Shown here: positions 11,701 to 24,519 of the stretch, piece after piece
Layout: each line of letters begins with the position of its first letter
Position numbering within the stretch: the first letter of the stretch is position 1
Program-made: the position numbers and the translations under genes
Source of the DNA: Ecdyonurus torrentis
Taxonomy: Eukaryota > Arthropoda > Insecta > Ephemeroptera > Heptageniidae
NCBI GenBank assembly: GCA_949318235.1
Contig: OX439127.1
Span: forward strand, 6,891,034-6,955,033
DNA length: 64,000 bases
Direction: 5' to 3'
Notes under the pieces: model-generated
Told to the model about the DNA's origin: nothing
Databases searched by the model: none
The model's input: only the letters and a program-made list of their open reading frames with translations

Positions 11701-14700
11701 CTGTACCTGAAGTCAAATTACAACAAGTCAGCAACTCAAAGTTCAAAGTCTAAAGCCGCTCTTTTACAATGACATTCTAAAGCAATGTGATAGAACACTA
11801 GCAAAAGTTGACAGAGTGAGAAAATAAGCAAACTCAACACCCAACAACACGGAAAAATTGCTAGCAGGCCTTACTGTTTTCATTTAACATGCTTTCTAGT
11901 GAGGGAATGAAGCAGCTATAACTTAAAATTGTTTTTTTTTCTCAATACTGATAATTTAGCTGCAGTATACTGAATCTCCAAAAACCTTCTGTTTTCTTAA
12001 ATTTCAAGTCATTTGGATGACAAAATAATAATTTAATTCTAATGCTTGAAGTTCATGAAAACACTATCTTTAGGCTCTATGAGCTACAGTAAAATTGTCA
12101 GTATCAAGAGAAATCTCAGCTTTGATTTATAGCTTCTTCATTTCCCCATACGAATGGATTTTCAGTCAAGTGACAGGATCACAAATTAATCTCCTAGCAC
12201 TTTGTTATGTTGTTAATTTTCTCACTCTACACCTTTTAAATTACGTTTCTGAAATTCCATACCCACCAAAAAATTATTAACTATAGTACTCTACTTAAAA
12301 TCCACAATAAAACCATATTACGTTCAATCAAAACTAAATTTCTAGGACTTATTATATCTGATTTTTTGAAGTGGAACTCCTATTGTCAAAGCATCAACTC
12401 TAAACTGCGTAAAGGTGTTTTTCTTCTGAACTCCTTGCGTGATACAATTAGCGCACCTACACTAAACGTTTATTTTGCTTATATTTATAGTCATTTGCAA
12501 TATAGTATAATTTATTGGGGCCAATCACTTACTGCAAATTCCGATTTCATATCTAAAAAACGAGCAGTTCGTACCATTTTCGGTAAATTTCCTCCAACTT
12601 CTCTCGAACCTTATTTTACTTACCTATAAATACTTTCACTTCCATGTATATTATCTATGAATGTGCCAAATTTTTAAGAAGGTTCCCAAATTTGTTCAAT
12701 ACAATCAGCAGTGTCTACTCGTATAATACTTAAAATGCTAATACTTTTTATATTACAAAACAGAGACCCTCTCTAAGCCAGAACGGACTCGAATATTGTA
12801 TTCCCATCATGTATAATGCATTACCCTCTAACATCAAGAACTGCTCAACTTATAATAGCTTGAAAATAAAGTTGCAAGAATATTAAATAGAAAAAATGTT
12901 TTAAAATGATTTTCTTGCCAACAATGAGCAGTAAAATATTGATTTTATTTAAGTATTTTTTGTAATTTGACCTGTTCTACACTGTAATAATAATGGAACG
13001 TAATAAAATCTGTAAAACCACAACAATGAAAATACACGCATGTTTTATGCAAAATGAACATTGAAACACGTACCTTCCATACTAACAGCATTGGGATCTT
13101 CAATAAATTGTTGTAAATTTTTAGCTTCTTGTTTGACATCAGGTGACAGTAAGATCTGACAGTTGGCATCAATTTGGGCCTCCGAGGACTGCTCAAGAGA
13201 CATGTTGATCTGTTGTTGCTCTTGTTGAGGGGTAATTTCCACATTGGTAGGAGGGGCAGCGTTATCCACAGGTGAGGGATCACGATTATGAGAGGATCTG
13301 TCAACAGCAAAAGGAGATCACTTTTTAATTAGGGTGGAACATTTTTTTGTATATAAAGGGATACAGGAAAACCCGCAAAGGCTTTACAAAAACGTACCTT
13401 GAAATCTTAGCTGGTGGGGGAGATGATGAGGAGGCTGTGTGGTTTGATGGCACATGTTCAGTTGCTTGAGCATTCTGCAAACCAAAGAAACAAGTAAATC
13501 AAGAGTAAACAATACAATATGCAATAAAGGTTTTAGCAGGTGACCCAGAATTGGTGGTGTAATAAAATTGAGAGGTTATGTCAAAATTTCAATATCTGAT
13601 ACAAGTACTGTGATGAAGATAATGTTAGGCTTGTTTGAGGCATATCGTCGTTGCCATGGTAAAATATTAATACAGGATCTGGTCGATAGAAGCAACTTAC
13701 ATTATGCAATCGCTTGTTTAGGGTTGAATCGTAATCAGAAAATTTTGAAATTAGTGTGGTTAGAAAGATAGTGTTATCTATAGTAACATTGTCTGCAGGT
13801 GAATTTTTAAATTAAAAATTATAGGCACAGTAATTAAAAATGTATAAAATAGACGCCTTTTTTCACTTCTTTCTGTTAACTTTTGAGTAAAATCAAAATA
13901 TGCTTTTTTTAAAACTGTCATATCTCCCCTAATATATAGATATTGCAAAACTTGAAATACCAAAAAATGTTGCATACTTTTCTCCGTATTAATATGAAAT
14001 TAAAAAAAGTTGGTACACGTATGAATTACGTGATGCATTGCTGCAAAATTAAAAAGAATTGTTTAAAAAAAAACAAGAAAAATCAACTGTACAGATAAAC
14101 TTTTTTCCCCTTTTTTAAACAAGTAAAACAACAAGTCATTCATATATTATTTTATCAATAATATATCCATAAATTTTATTGATTTTTTTTTCTCGCACTT
14201 AATACGAGATTGCTATGTCCACGTAAACAAATAATTTTAGCAAAAAGTTATTTTACTTAAAAAAAAAGGTGTGGTGACTCCACATATTACTACACTCTGG
14301 CCAAAGCAAGGTCGTTTCCACCAAAAGCTGTATCCGCGGAGATAAACCAATCAGGGAGCGTGTCATAAACCTACCAGGCAATTACAGTTGCCTTTAAATA
14401 GTTAATTAAACTATATCCGCTCGCACTAGTATATGAAGAAGTTTATAGTAATTCTATTTTTTTTTTCTTTTCATATATCGCGCAAAATTTAAGTTACAAT
14501 CACATTTTAAAGTACATATTAATTTAATTCCGTTTTCTCAAAAAAAATTGTGAAAAGTGTAACTACATATTTATTTTATTTTTTAGAGCCTCATCTTTGA
14601 ACCCCTTAAAACATTAATGGTTCACGTTTATTTTTTTTTCCAAATTTGGCATACATTACAGGTGCGCAGTATTTTTCTTCCCTTTGTGAGGTAATTTTCT

Positions 14701-17214
14701 AGGACTGTATTTATATTAATACAATTTTTTTTATTATTGTAAGACGTCTTTCTTTCAAACCGCTTATAAAATACTTATTTTATTATGCTCTAGTGGAGTA
14801 AATACCAATTTTTTGACTTAGTTTAGCGTCTTTTATATATTTGACATGTATTGACGGCACTTTTCTATATAATTTCGTTATATCGAAGTGACGATTTTTG
14901 AGGTCCATTGAATTTCGTATTAATAATGAGATTAATGAGGTTTTACTGTATTTATTTAGTACATTCATATGTTGCAAATATTAATAATAATAAACTTGCG
15001 TGAGAAAAAAAAAAATTAAATATATATATATAAAAAAACTATTGGAAAGTTTTGTTATCTATAGCTATAGTAAAAATTATAATAATTATTTTTATTTTCA
15101 TTACTTTTTTCTAAGCAAACCAAGAAAATAACATATTAATAAAAGTTTGATTTGTTGTTTGTTTTGCTTTAAAAACTAAATTTATAAATTTAAATGTTTT
15201 CTTTTACTAATTAACAAGCAAATGGTAATGTCATGTAGATATTTTTGTTCCATTTCATTATGGATAGCAAACCTAATTTTTTTTCCTAACATCTTAATCT
15301 GTTATAAAAATAAATTATAAGTATCATTTGTTAACCTATTATAAAATTATATTATATTTATTTAATAGTTATAATTATATATAAAAAAAATAGGTATTAA
15401 TTTTTAATATTATTGTCAAATTGTCTTGATTATATGCACATTGGAAAATGTTATATTTATGATAGATTTCTCAAAATATTACTTTCATCAATACATTATC
15501 ACAATAATATCCAGGCGAAGGAACGATGATGCACACACAGAGGTGAGGTGAGACAGGTATGTAAAGAGACCTTTAGCATAGCTCGGCCAGCAGCGACTAA
15601 AGAAGAAGGAAAGGAGGGGAAGTACCGCGAGCACCATTATGACTTATGACGTCATGCTCTTGCAAACTTTTTTTCACCGAAACTTTATAATACATTTATT
15701 TTTTACTCAAACTTAAAAAAAATAAATAACTTTTGAAATGATATTAGGTTTGCCAAAAAAAATATAGCATAAAATAGAAAGTATTGTGTTAAATTATTCA
15801 CGAAAATTTCATAATGAGAAACTAATTGTTTAGGCGTGCGTTACAATGTAGTTACAGTTAGAGTTTGGCATCGTAACTTTTTTCTCCGTGTACCAACCTT
15901 TTTTAATTTCATATTAATACGGAGAAAAATATGCAACATTTTTTGGTATTTCAAGTTTTGCAATATCTATTTATTAGGGGAGATATGACAGTTTTAAAAA
16001 AAGCATATTTTGATTTTACTCAAAAGTTAACAGAATGAAGTGAAAAAAGGCGTCTATTTTATACATTTTTAATTACTGTGCCTATAATTTTTAATTTAAA
16101 AATTCACCTGCAGACAATGTTACTATAGATAACATTATCTTTCGAACCACACTAATTTCAAAATTTTCTGATTACGATTCAACCCTAAACAAGCGATTGC
16201 ATAATGTAAGTTGCTTCTATCGACCAGATCCTGTATTGATATTTTACCATGGCAAGGACGATATAGCACCTTGAACCAAAAACATGTCTAATATCCTATT
16301 ATGTCTAACGTTGATTTGGCCAGTCATTTATTTCTAATTTATATTTCTTTCCTAAATTGGCAGCTGCGGGTTTGAGACGTCACAGCTCACTTGACCACGT
16401 GCGTGGAAACAGGTGAGCTGTGACGTCACAAACCCACAGTTGTGATGATTTTATTTTGTGAAAGGAAAATAAAGTAGAAATCGATGAGTTTGTCCAAATC
16501 AACGTTAATATTTAGGTATGTAAGGGTATTCGACATGTTTTTTGTTCCAGGTGTTCTACACCTTTAAGCAATTCTCTAAAATAAGACCAAGTTTGTAGCA
16601 CAACATAAGTACCTCTCTTTGTGTATCCAACCCTTTGACCTTGAGGGCATCAGCAAGTTTCAAAAACCCTGGCAAATTGGTGTCAACCATTGTGACTTCT
16701 CCTGTAACACAAAATAATAATTAGTCTGTTATTAATAATAAAAAGTCAATTAACGCTAGCAAAATTATTCATGCAAAATGGTACTTCCAACATGTGAGCC
16801 TATCTGATTGGTCATAATTGGCTTTTCACCATGATCTAGATTAGAAAACTATTCTGATTTTGTCCGCAGAATACTAAAAAATCAAAAATCTCACCATTGT
16901 ACATAAAGTCCACCAGAGCCTGCAGTTGTGATAATTCTGCATCTTGCATGAATACGATGGTTTGCTGCCAGGCATTTATCTGTAACGAAGTAATAAAATA
17001 TGAACACTGATCATAATTACATACTTCACAGTGACAAATTTACCTGGAAGAGAGTCGTGAAGTATGGACTGCAAGAAGCGAGGACATTCTTGTGTGCCCT
17101 GATATATTCTCCTTGACAAGCAAGGGTCACGTCCACTAATTCTCCAGATCTCTGCAGGTTATGGAGGCCTTGGTTCAGACCAAAATCGTCACATTTTATG
17201 GTTAGCAGAGCCAT
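11662..17214 (-). CDS. BTB/POZ-domain protein, spliced, 3' end not found
   Basis: Joining 17044-17214, 16895-16979, 16613-16701, 13398-13474, 13074-13297 and 11662-11700 on the minus strand gives one open frame of about 228 residues with consistent phases and GT/AG introns. Residues 1 to about 115 form a complete BTB/POZ domain: SGELVDVTLACQG, IRAHKNVLASCSPYF, IVFMQDAELSQLQALVDFMY, GEVTM and LADALKVKGL. Such domains dimerise; in arthropods they usually sit on nuclear transcription factors whose DNA-binding module is in later, often alternative, exons. The linker (about 116-228) is rich in Ser, Pro, Gln and acidic residues and looks disordered. No zinc finger or pipsqueak domain was found, so the specificity-giving 3' exons are missing, beyond the window or unrecognised. 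The specific orthologue is not recognised. Confidence 0.85.
12270..12886 (+). pseudogene. LINE reverse-transcriptase C-terminal fragment
   Basis: Plus-strand frames contain KFLGLIISDFLKWNSYCQSI, then SKLRKGVFLLNSLRDTIS and YFAYIYSHLQYSIIYWGQS, the conserved C-terminal region of jockey-like non-LTR retrotransposon polymerases. After a frameshift near 12626 come SMYIIYECAKFLRRF and IMYNALPSNIKNCSTYNSLK, the usual end of such ORFs. The catalytic domain is absent, so this is a 5'-truncated dead copy. It lies antisense inside an intron of the BTB gene. Confidence 0.8.
13074..13297 (-). CDS. BTB gene coding exon 5, 224 bp
   Basis: Acceptor TTGACAG|ATCC and donor GAAG|GTACG. It encodes the Gln/Glu-rich linker, including QQEQQQINMSLEQSSEAQ and SPDVKQEAKNLQQF. 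It enters after two bases and leaves after one, matching its neighbours. No known domain is present; the sequence is probably disordered. Confidence 0.8.
13398..13474 (-). CDS. BTB gene coding exon 4, 77 bp
   Basis: Acceptor TTTGCAG|AATG and donor TCAAG|GTACG. It encodes NAQATEHVPSNHTASSSSPP and a short basic end, PAKIS. This Ser/Pro linker follows directly on the BTB domain. Confidence 0.8.
14100..14750 (+). repeat. Repeat shared with the transposase intron (48.6-49.1 kb)
   Basis: Blocks in the same order and orientation recur at 48610-49085: GATTGCTATGTCCACGTAAA (one base shorter there), AAGTACATATTAATTT, and GCGCAGTATTTTTCTTC followed by GAGGTAATTTTCTA. The two differ by many small indels, so they are old relatives. 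Confidence 0.7.
15490..15665. other. GC-richer patch inside the foldback element
   Basis: A stretch of balanced composition in otherwise AT-rich sequence, with AGGTGAGGTGAGACAGG, purine-rich runs and a TGACGTCA octamer at 15647-15654. No open frame of note. It may be an insertion of unknown origin. Confidence 0.35.
16264..16568. mobile_element. Palindromic CRE-MITE, copy 2
   Basis: About 300 bp, inverted symmetry. Left part starts ACCTTGAACCAAAAACATG; the right end is GTTCCAGGTGTTCTACACC. The centre has GACGTCACAGCTCACTTG opposed by GTGAGCTGTGACGTCAC, with CACGTGCGTG in the loop. The extreme left end is shorter than in copy 3, perhaps lost against the foldback arm it abuts. Confidence 0.82.
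16613..16701 (-). CDS. BTB gene coding exon 3, 89 bp
   Basis: Acceptor GTTACAG|GAGAAG and donor AGAGAG|GTACTT. It encodes GEVTMVDTNLPGFLKLADAL and KVKGLDTQRE, the last helices of the BTB fold (family consensus GEVxVxxxxLxxFLxxAxxLxVKGL). Confidence 0.9.
16895..16979 (-). CDS. BTB gene coding exon 2, 85 bp
   Basis: Acceptor GTTACAG|ATAAAT and donor AATG|GTGAG. It encodes INAWQQTIVFMQDAELSQLQ and ALVDFMYN, the central strand and helix of the BTB fold (consensus IVFxxDVxxxxLxALLxFMYxG). The split glycine codon joins to exon 3. Confidence 0.92.
17044..17214 (-). CDS. BTB gene coding exon 1 with start codon, 171 bp
   Basis: ATG at 17214-17212 is the first in the exon, 10 bases after a GGTTACAG acceptor at 17225, so the exon has a short untranslated lead (17215-17224). 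It encodes residues 1-57, including LQRSGELVDVTLACQGEY and AHKNVLASCSPYF, the N-terminal BTB strands and dimer helices. The exon ends CTTCCAG|GTAAAT in phase 0. Confidence 0.93.
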
Positions 17215-17429
17215 GATACCGCTACTGTAACCAAAACACCACTTATCATCAATAAATTATTGCAATCCAGGCAGGAAATAAAATACACCGTATTTGTATA
17301 CTGTAGGATTTGACTCAAAAATTGTAATAAATTTTTTTTTTTGAAATTTTGCAGTGATACATAAGGATAATCGTATCTTCAAATATCTATATTTATAATA
17401 CAGATATATAATATATATAAAGATATATC

Positions 17430-17435
<6 letters not shown>

Positions 17436-17516
<81 letters not shown>
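17436..17516. repeat. (TA)n microsatellite
   Basis: About 80 bp of uninterrupted AT dinucleotides after a degenerate lead-in. Confidence 0.97.
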
Positions 17517-17518
<2 letters not shown>

Positions 17519-19379
17519 ATATCTTAACCATGATGCCAGATTTTAAATTATAATTTTTTAAAGTTAAAGCCCTATAAAAACCCATATTAATTTCAATAAT
17601 TTTTTATCTAGAGGATGAAAACGACAAAAATTAAAAGAGCAAGGGTTTTACTTTAGACCTTGCAAGTTTCATACCCTAGCTTAATTTTAACCAGGTCAAA
17701 TATAATGGTAATTTGTGTCATATTTTACATGCTTTGTATTGTTATGCAGCAGAGGATCGGACCCATACCCGGCCAAAAACCGAGACTTTAGGTGAGTTTT
17801 TCGGACCCGGGACCGCGGACCCGAAAATTTTTGGTCGGGTCCAGGACCCGGTTTCGTGAACCTGACATTTGAGTAATACGAGTTCAAAAACCCAGACCCA
17901 TCTTTTCGTTCAGTTTGAAAAAAATGTAGATTGAAATATAAAGAAATGCACAAAAACATGAGAAAATATAAAGTAAATTTGTTGAGTACCTTAATACACA
18001 CTTTTTTATTTTTATTTATTCATTATTATTGCTACATAAACGAACCAAAACGAAATGAGTAACTTTCAATTTTAGTAATGCATTTCAGTTTATAGTTGTG
18101 AAATTTTATGATTTCGATGCGGTACAAGCATACAAAACAAAATTTAAGATTTTAAGAATTTTTTGCCAAAGAGAAAGTTTTAGTAATGATTCGTGTTAGA
18201 CTAGGTACTCAAGTATCCTGATGATTATGCAATTTCAGTCAAACAATAAATTCTAAACATTCAGTAGCTCAGTAACAAAAAAAAAGACTTTACTGTATTT
18301 TATTTATTCTGAATAAAGGTTAGGGATGTATAAGTTTTTCTTTGGAACACAGGATATTAACTTACCTGTCCGAAATAATTCAGAATAAACCAATTATACC
18401 TTAAAGACTCACAGACACCCTGGCTTTCTACAATTTTTTAGGACAAGAACAATTCAACAATTTGTTAAAATCTGATGGGACTATTCCTCTTAATTTGAAT
18501 TTTAAATTAAAGATCGATATGAGTTTGGACAACTTAAGATTATGGATATTTAGATAGGTAAAATACAGAGAAACTCCGCCCCCAAAACCGGAAATAGCTG
18601 CTCAGCAACGTAACAACGGGACTTCTTGAGTAAATAAAATATAAATATTTATAATCAAGAGTTTTAGTCAGGTATATATCGCTGAATTATTAATTTACAA
18701 TATAAAAACTTATGACATAGCTTTTAATTTTGTATAACTTCAATTTTCGGGTTAGAAATATTAAATGACTTCAGATTGCCTGTGCAACTTAATAGAAACA
18801 TTATTTTCTGCAACTGAACATTTTTTAATAACTTCTCATTTAAATTTCATAGACTCTAAAAATCTAAAAGCAACGTTAAATAAAAGATGAAGAATTAAAG
18901 TTAAAATATAATACGTACCATTAAATAAGGATCTTATTTAATATAATCTTTAAATTTAATTTTAATCTAAATCTAAAATCTCGATTAACATTACAGGTAT
19001 ACGAGCATGTATTGTTTGACAACGCAGAGGGGCACGGGGAACAAAGGGAGATATTATTTACGCTGTATACTGTACCTATCTAAATATACGTATCTTAGGT
19101 CAAACAACGATCAGTTGACTTTATACTTCGATTCATGTAAGTTTTTAGATTTAATAAGCAGTCAGCCACATTTTATGGTCAAAATGACGAACAGGTATTG
19201 CCTTCTACTGTCAGGGTGCATATAGCAAGCAACCTATATTTTTATGTTAATTATTAATAAATTCAAAAATAATTTATTTTGAAATGAATGAAGTTAGATT
19301 GCTTAACTTTCTATAGCAATACTTTGTTAAATGGGATTGTCTTTCTTTATATTAATTATTGGGAAATAATGTTATTTTT

Positions 19380-19399
19380 TTTTACGAAAAGTTCTTTAC

Positions 19400-19440
<41 letters not shown>
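19380..19440. repeat. (AAT)n microsatellite
   Basis: A run of about 13 ATA/AAT units at 19400-19437, preceded by a T-rich tract. Confidence 0.9.
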
Positions 19441-19559
19441 ATTAATTGAGCAAATAAATACAATACAATATTGCACATAGTCAAAAGAGAATGCTCAACA
19501 GGAGATCAAAAAAGGCAAAGCCCATACAAAATTTGATATCAAAAATAAGAGAAAAGTAA

Positions 19560-20020
19560 AGGAGATACATTATATTAGACAAAGATAAAAACTAGATGCT
19601 AGTTTTAAATTTAGATGCAGATAAATTTCTGACACTAGCCTCCAACTTATTATATAATTTAACACTGCGGGGAAAAAACGAGGTATTGTAATACGCTGCT
19701 GAGATACGGGGAACAACATATTCTACACTATCCCCTCCGCGCAACTTACTAGGCCTTGTACGTATGGAGAGTCTAGCGTCAGAGAAAATTGGCATGTCAA
19801 TATCCCCCAAAAGACACTTAACAGAAAAATTACATCTTGTCGATACAACACATCACTAATTGGGGGAATTTTACACATTTGATTACGAGTTTTACTATTA
19901 TATATATTTACTATATTTATATATTTACTAAAATATGTATTTTTAAGATAACAAAAGTAGCATTCATTCTTGAGCAACAGAGACACTCTATTTAGTTGTG
20001 ACACCTTGACCATACGTTTT
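19560..20020 (-). pseudogene. LINE ORF2 3'-end remnant
   Basis: Minus-strand frames contain VKVSQLNRVSLLLKN and, after frameshifts, SIRTRPSKLRGGDSVEYVVP followed by SFFPRSVKLYNKL and LSASKFKTSI. The last three match the typical C-terminal end of jockey/CR1-type polymerase ORFs (SFFPRTxxLWNxLP...FKxxL). It is 5'-truncated and broken. Confidence 0.65.
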
Positions 20021-20636
20021 GCTTCATTTTTCCCTCATATCTTTGCATACTAAAAAGTATAGAATTTTGAATGTAAAACACTTAACATTGAGAACCAAAG
20101 TCTAAATCCTCGGATCTTATTTCTCGTACTTCTCAGCTGATCTGAGAAGTCCCTTCTTAATTATAGCCCATTTTCCTGTCACATATGTTGTCAATGTCGT
20201 TAACCCTTTTTAATTATCCCGATACTTTTCCTTTAGTCTTCAAACCCTTAAAAAGTAAGTTCCAGCTAGAAAATAATATTAGAGTCCTCTGTCAGGACTT
20301 AATATTAGAGTTTATTTTGTTCGGTTTTCTTATACTATTTTATTTTATTTTAGTTTATTAAATTTGGGTTTTTTAATATATAAATCATTAGGTTGAATTT
20401 ATATTATTTGTAGATTAAATAATAATATTAATTATAGAATCAATTTTATTGATTCTATACTTGATTATTGAAGGTTAATTATTCTTTTTACTTATTTAAT
20501 CAAGGTAAACAATTAATTAATTGTGTTGAATTACATACAATAAGTTATAATAATATTGTCTTATTTTTCTTATAATGTATAATAATTACAACAAATTATA
20601 TTGTCTGGATTTTGAATGTTGATTATGATTTATCCT

Positions 20637-20793
<157 letters not shown>

Positions 20794-22136
20794 GTATATT
20801 TAAAAGTAATTATATATATAACGCCTTATATAATAATTATAATTCTTGATTAAAATATAACTATAATTTGTCTAATTAAATTCGATATATTAATTAGACA
20901 GTTTATTTAGACATTTTCTATATAAATATAAATCATTTAAAATTATAACATTTTATATTGCTATCAGCGAGAAAAGGTTAATAGTTCAACTCTAGGGTTG
21001 CTCTCGCTCTCTTATCTATGATATACAAAATATTCTGAAAGGCTTTTATGCACGAAAATATACATAGGAAAATTATAACATTGCACACTTAATATAGTGC
21101 ATCATAACACTATGAGGCGGCATAAATATTAATGTAATTTTGGCCACCAAAAGTGACCAAGTAGCGTGAGACTGTTCTGAAGATACTTCAAGCGGAGTAT
21201 ACAGTATAAGGGGGCGTGGCAATTTTTTATTTAATTTTTTGATTAAAAGGAAGAGGCGCACCAGCTCCATACGATATTTACAATATTTTCATAAATAGTA
21301 GTACTAAATATTGTATTAAGCACAACTTCAAAAAATTTAGTGTCTGTTGCCCTTAAAATTATCGTTAAAAGCATCATGTTCCAAAAAAAATTATAATAAT
21401 AATAACTTACACCTGAATTATAAAGCTTGTAGGATCTGTATATTTTTTAAAAATAAGTCATATTGCTGGCTTACAGCTTGTATAATGAGTTTTTTTCATT
21501 TTTTTTAAAAAAATCTATTATTATAAATATACAGGCCATATTACTTAGTTCCATGTTTGGCTAATTGATATATAAGAATGCAAATCACACCTATTTTTTT
21601 TGGGCATCCTTTTTATATTATTTTAATTAAAATGCTTAGTTAAAAATATTAATCAATAGAAAACCCGGACTTGATAAAGATTTTTAACGAGTCCCAGTCC
21701 TAAAACAAATTCAATGGTCCGGGATCCGAGTCTCCGGATTCAGTTTTTTTTTTGAACAGGTGCCTGACCTGGGTCTGCTGACCGGATAATTTTTTTGACG
21801 GGTCCGAACCCCTGCTATGCTGACTTTTAGCCACTATTTGAGAATTTTGTTGAAGAGGAGGTGCGGTTGTGTAGGAGTGGAAAAGGCCCATAAAGTACAA
21901 ACTTTCACTTTTCCTTTTCTCACTAGATACAAAACACCTTAAAAGTAGGTCTGTGATTGGCTCTCAATTAGACCCCAGTGGTCCTTACTTGACTGTAGAT
22001 GTGAATTGACATTCAAGGTTACTCACACTCAGTAACTGCATATCAATATTGCAGTAGATACGGGTAAAGTGTGTGGTGGATGGGTTGTCTAGCTCCCAAC
22101 AAAAAAAAAATATATATATATATCATAACATACTAC

Positions 22137-22272
22137 CTGAAACTGGTGATGGTAAATAACTAGAAATCAATGGCTCCACTTGTCAAAAAGGAAGAAGGTG
22201 TGAGGAACACCAGAAGTGTTGCAGTGGTATTGCACTGTATCCAGTGCAGTTCCAACCTAACTGCCTGATTCC
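22137..22272 (-). other. Probable 5'UTR exon of the BTB gene
   Basis: On the minus strand TTTTTTCCAG precedes GGAATCAGGC and the segment ends TTTCAG|GTAGTATG. It has balanced composition between AT-rich flanks and no in-frame link to the BTB start, so it would be untranslated. The inference rests on splice sites and composition only. Confidence 0.5.
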
Positions 22273-22659
22273 CTGGAAAAAAACAAAAGAAAGATAATTA
22301 CTTTATCATTAGACTCGATTGCATTGTCGGAGACAAAGATTTCTCCCCTCCTCTCAACTCTCCGTACGTGTGTGATGGAAGTCAATCACCGGCCACCCAC
22401 TCTTGTTAAAATATGACATAAATATGTACACCTAATGTATCTTAAAACAACCCCGTATACATAGATCTGTAAACAAAGAAATGTGAAAACATATATCTAT
22501 TTTTACATACATGTTTTTATAGATAACACTTACACATACATATCTACGCATGTACAAACATGAGTATCGTTGATTTCTATATGACTTTTGTTCACAATAT
22601 GCTTTTTCTAATTGGAATAGTTATTTAATTGATCAAAATAATATGCATTCTTATGGAGC

Positions 22660-23000
<341 letters not shown>

Positions 23001-23295
23001 ATGAAAATAACAAATTCTAACTAATTTTTAAAAGAAAATAGCAGAAAAAACAACAAAATTTGTTCTTAACTGACCAATGTTATTTTTTACTACACTTTGG
23101 CATTGAAGCACATCCAGCACATCCATTAAAGCTCGACGAGCTTGCACCACAGAGAGCAGAGATAACATGTATGCATACATAATCGATTTTTAAAACATAG
23201 TATTTCAAGCTTTGTGATTGTAACAGTAACTAAATTAAACCTTCAAACGTAGCTTCCATACTTATAGTATTACGTAAAATATAAATTTAGCTTAC

Positions 23296-23430
23296 CTTTA
23301 TGCTTTTATGTTACACAAAATGAACTGAGATGATGATAAACGCAAAACAACTGTTCCTTTTTGTCATCAGCTGGAAATCCAGTGGAAATCGGGCTTCTTC
23401 GCCTCTTCGCTTCCGAAACGACCGCGCCCC
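23296..23430 (-). promoter_or_regulatory. Likely first exon and promoter of the BTB gene
   Basis: Near 23380-23435 is the most GC-rich patch of the neighbourhood; on the minus strand it reads GAGGGGGCGCGGTCG, a GC-box-like motif. Below it the sequence runs to AAAG|GTAAGCTAAAT, an excellent donor at 23295-23294. I infer a non-coding first exon with transcription starting near 23.4 kb. No TATA box is evident. Confidence 0.45.
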
Positions 23431-23819
23431 CTCTTAATCAATAAACACAAATAATTCAAATAGTGGCAAGAAGCCTGTATAAAGCAATACAAAGCATGTC
23501 AATTATGACCCAAAGGACCATTTTATTTGACCTAGTTAAAATTAAGCCTGGGTCATAAAACTTGCAGGGTCTTAAGTACAACTCTTGCCCTTTTAATTTC
23601 TGACGTTTTCAACCCCTGAATTTGCCCAGTTCGAACTTATTTAAGCGGTTGAATAGGGTCGCATTTGCCACCATTTGAGTTTTGAAGGTGCAAGGAGGAA
23701 CTTTTAATAAAAAACAAACCCCGGGGTGGATGTTAATTAAATGAGCACCTATGGTGGTCCAACAAATGAGGATGCTGAACAAGGGTCTAAATATTTAATT
23801 TTCAACCTTTAAGGGGTGT

Positions 23820-24510
23820 TTCAGGGTTATTCAATATCGATATAGAAGTTCTCCGATTTTGACGCAACCAACGGCGATACCGGGGTTAATTGACCCTACA
23901 AAGACGCTGGTGACCACCAAAAATAGTAAAATTGACCCACGGAGATTTTAAGGGTGCCACCCCTGCGAATTAAAGTTCTCTGATTTCAGTGCAATCCACG
24001 TTGGTACTGGGGTAACTTGAACTGACTAAGACGCTGGTGACCACCAAAAATGGTAAAATTGACCCACGGAGGATTTAAGGGTGCCTCCCCTGCGAAAAAA
24101 TCTCTGATTTCAGTGCAATGAACGTTGTTGCTGCGGCAACTTGAACCAACTAAGATAATAATGACCACCAGAAATTGTAAAATTTACCCCTGGAGGATTT
24201 TAAGGTTGCAACCCCTGCGAAAAAAATTCTTTGATTTCAGTGCAATGAACGTTGGTGCTGGGGTAACTTGAACCAACTAAGACGCTGGTGACCACCAGAA
24301 TTGTTAAAATTGACCACGGAGGATTTTAAGGGTACCACCCCTGCGAAAAAGTTATTTGATTTCAGTGCAATCAACGTTTGTACTTGGGTAACTTGAACCA
24401 ACTAAGACGCTGATGACCACTAAAAAAACTATTGACCCATGGAGGTTTTAAGGTTGCCACCCCTGCAAACCAAAATTCTCCAATTTCAGTGCAGTCAATG
24501 TTTGTACTGG
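23820..24510. repeat. ~120-bp minisatellite, 5-6 copies
   Basis: Tandem units each contain GATTTCAGTGCAAT, an AACTTGAACCAACTAAGACG-like block, GACCACCA and GGTGCCACCCCTGCGAA. GACCACCA-type blocks recur near 23911, 24030, 24163, 24290 and 24414, so the period is about 120-130 bp. Copies diverge by roughly 10-20%. Confidence 0.88.
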
Positions 24511-24519
24511 GGTATTTTT

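Larger units (their letters stand above)
10831..11930. repeat. 150-bp direct repeat flanking a MITE
   Basis: The block 10831-10981 (starting AGCAATGTGATAGAAC) recurs at 11781-11930 with about 85% identity by eye. It includes AATTGCTAGCAG and TTTAACATGCTTTCT in both copies. Between them lie a palindromic MITE copy and the 39-bp exon of the BTB gene, so the duplication spans a coding exon. Confidence 0.7.
13643..16263. mobile_element. 2.6-kb foldback element with near-identical arms
   Basis: Arms 13643-14020 and 15887-16263 are inverted copies with roughly 95-98% identity by eye over about 378 bp; shared text includes AGATCCTGTATTGATATTTT and AACCCTAAACAAGCGATTGC. The interior (14021-15886) is very AT-rich and has no transposase frame. 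Part of it (about 14100-14750) is shared with the intron of the transposase gene near 48.6-49.1 kb. The right arm touches a palindromic MITE at 16264. The element sits in the BTB intron between coding exons 3 and 4. Confidence 0.8.
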
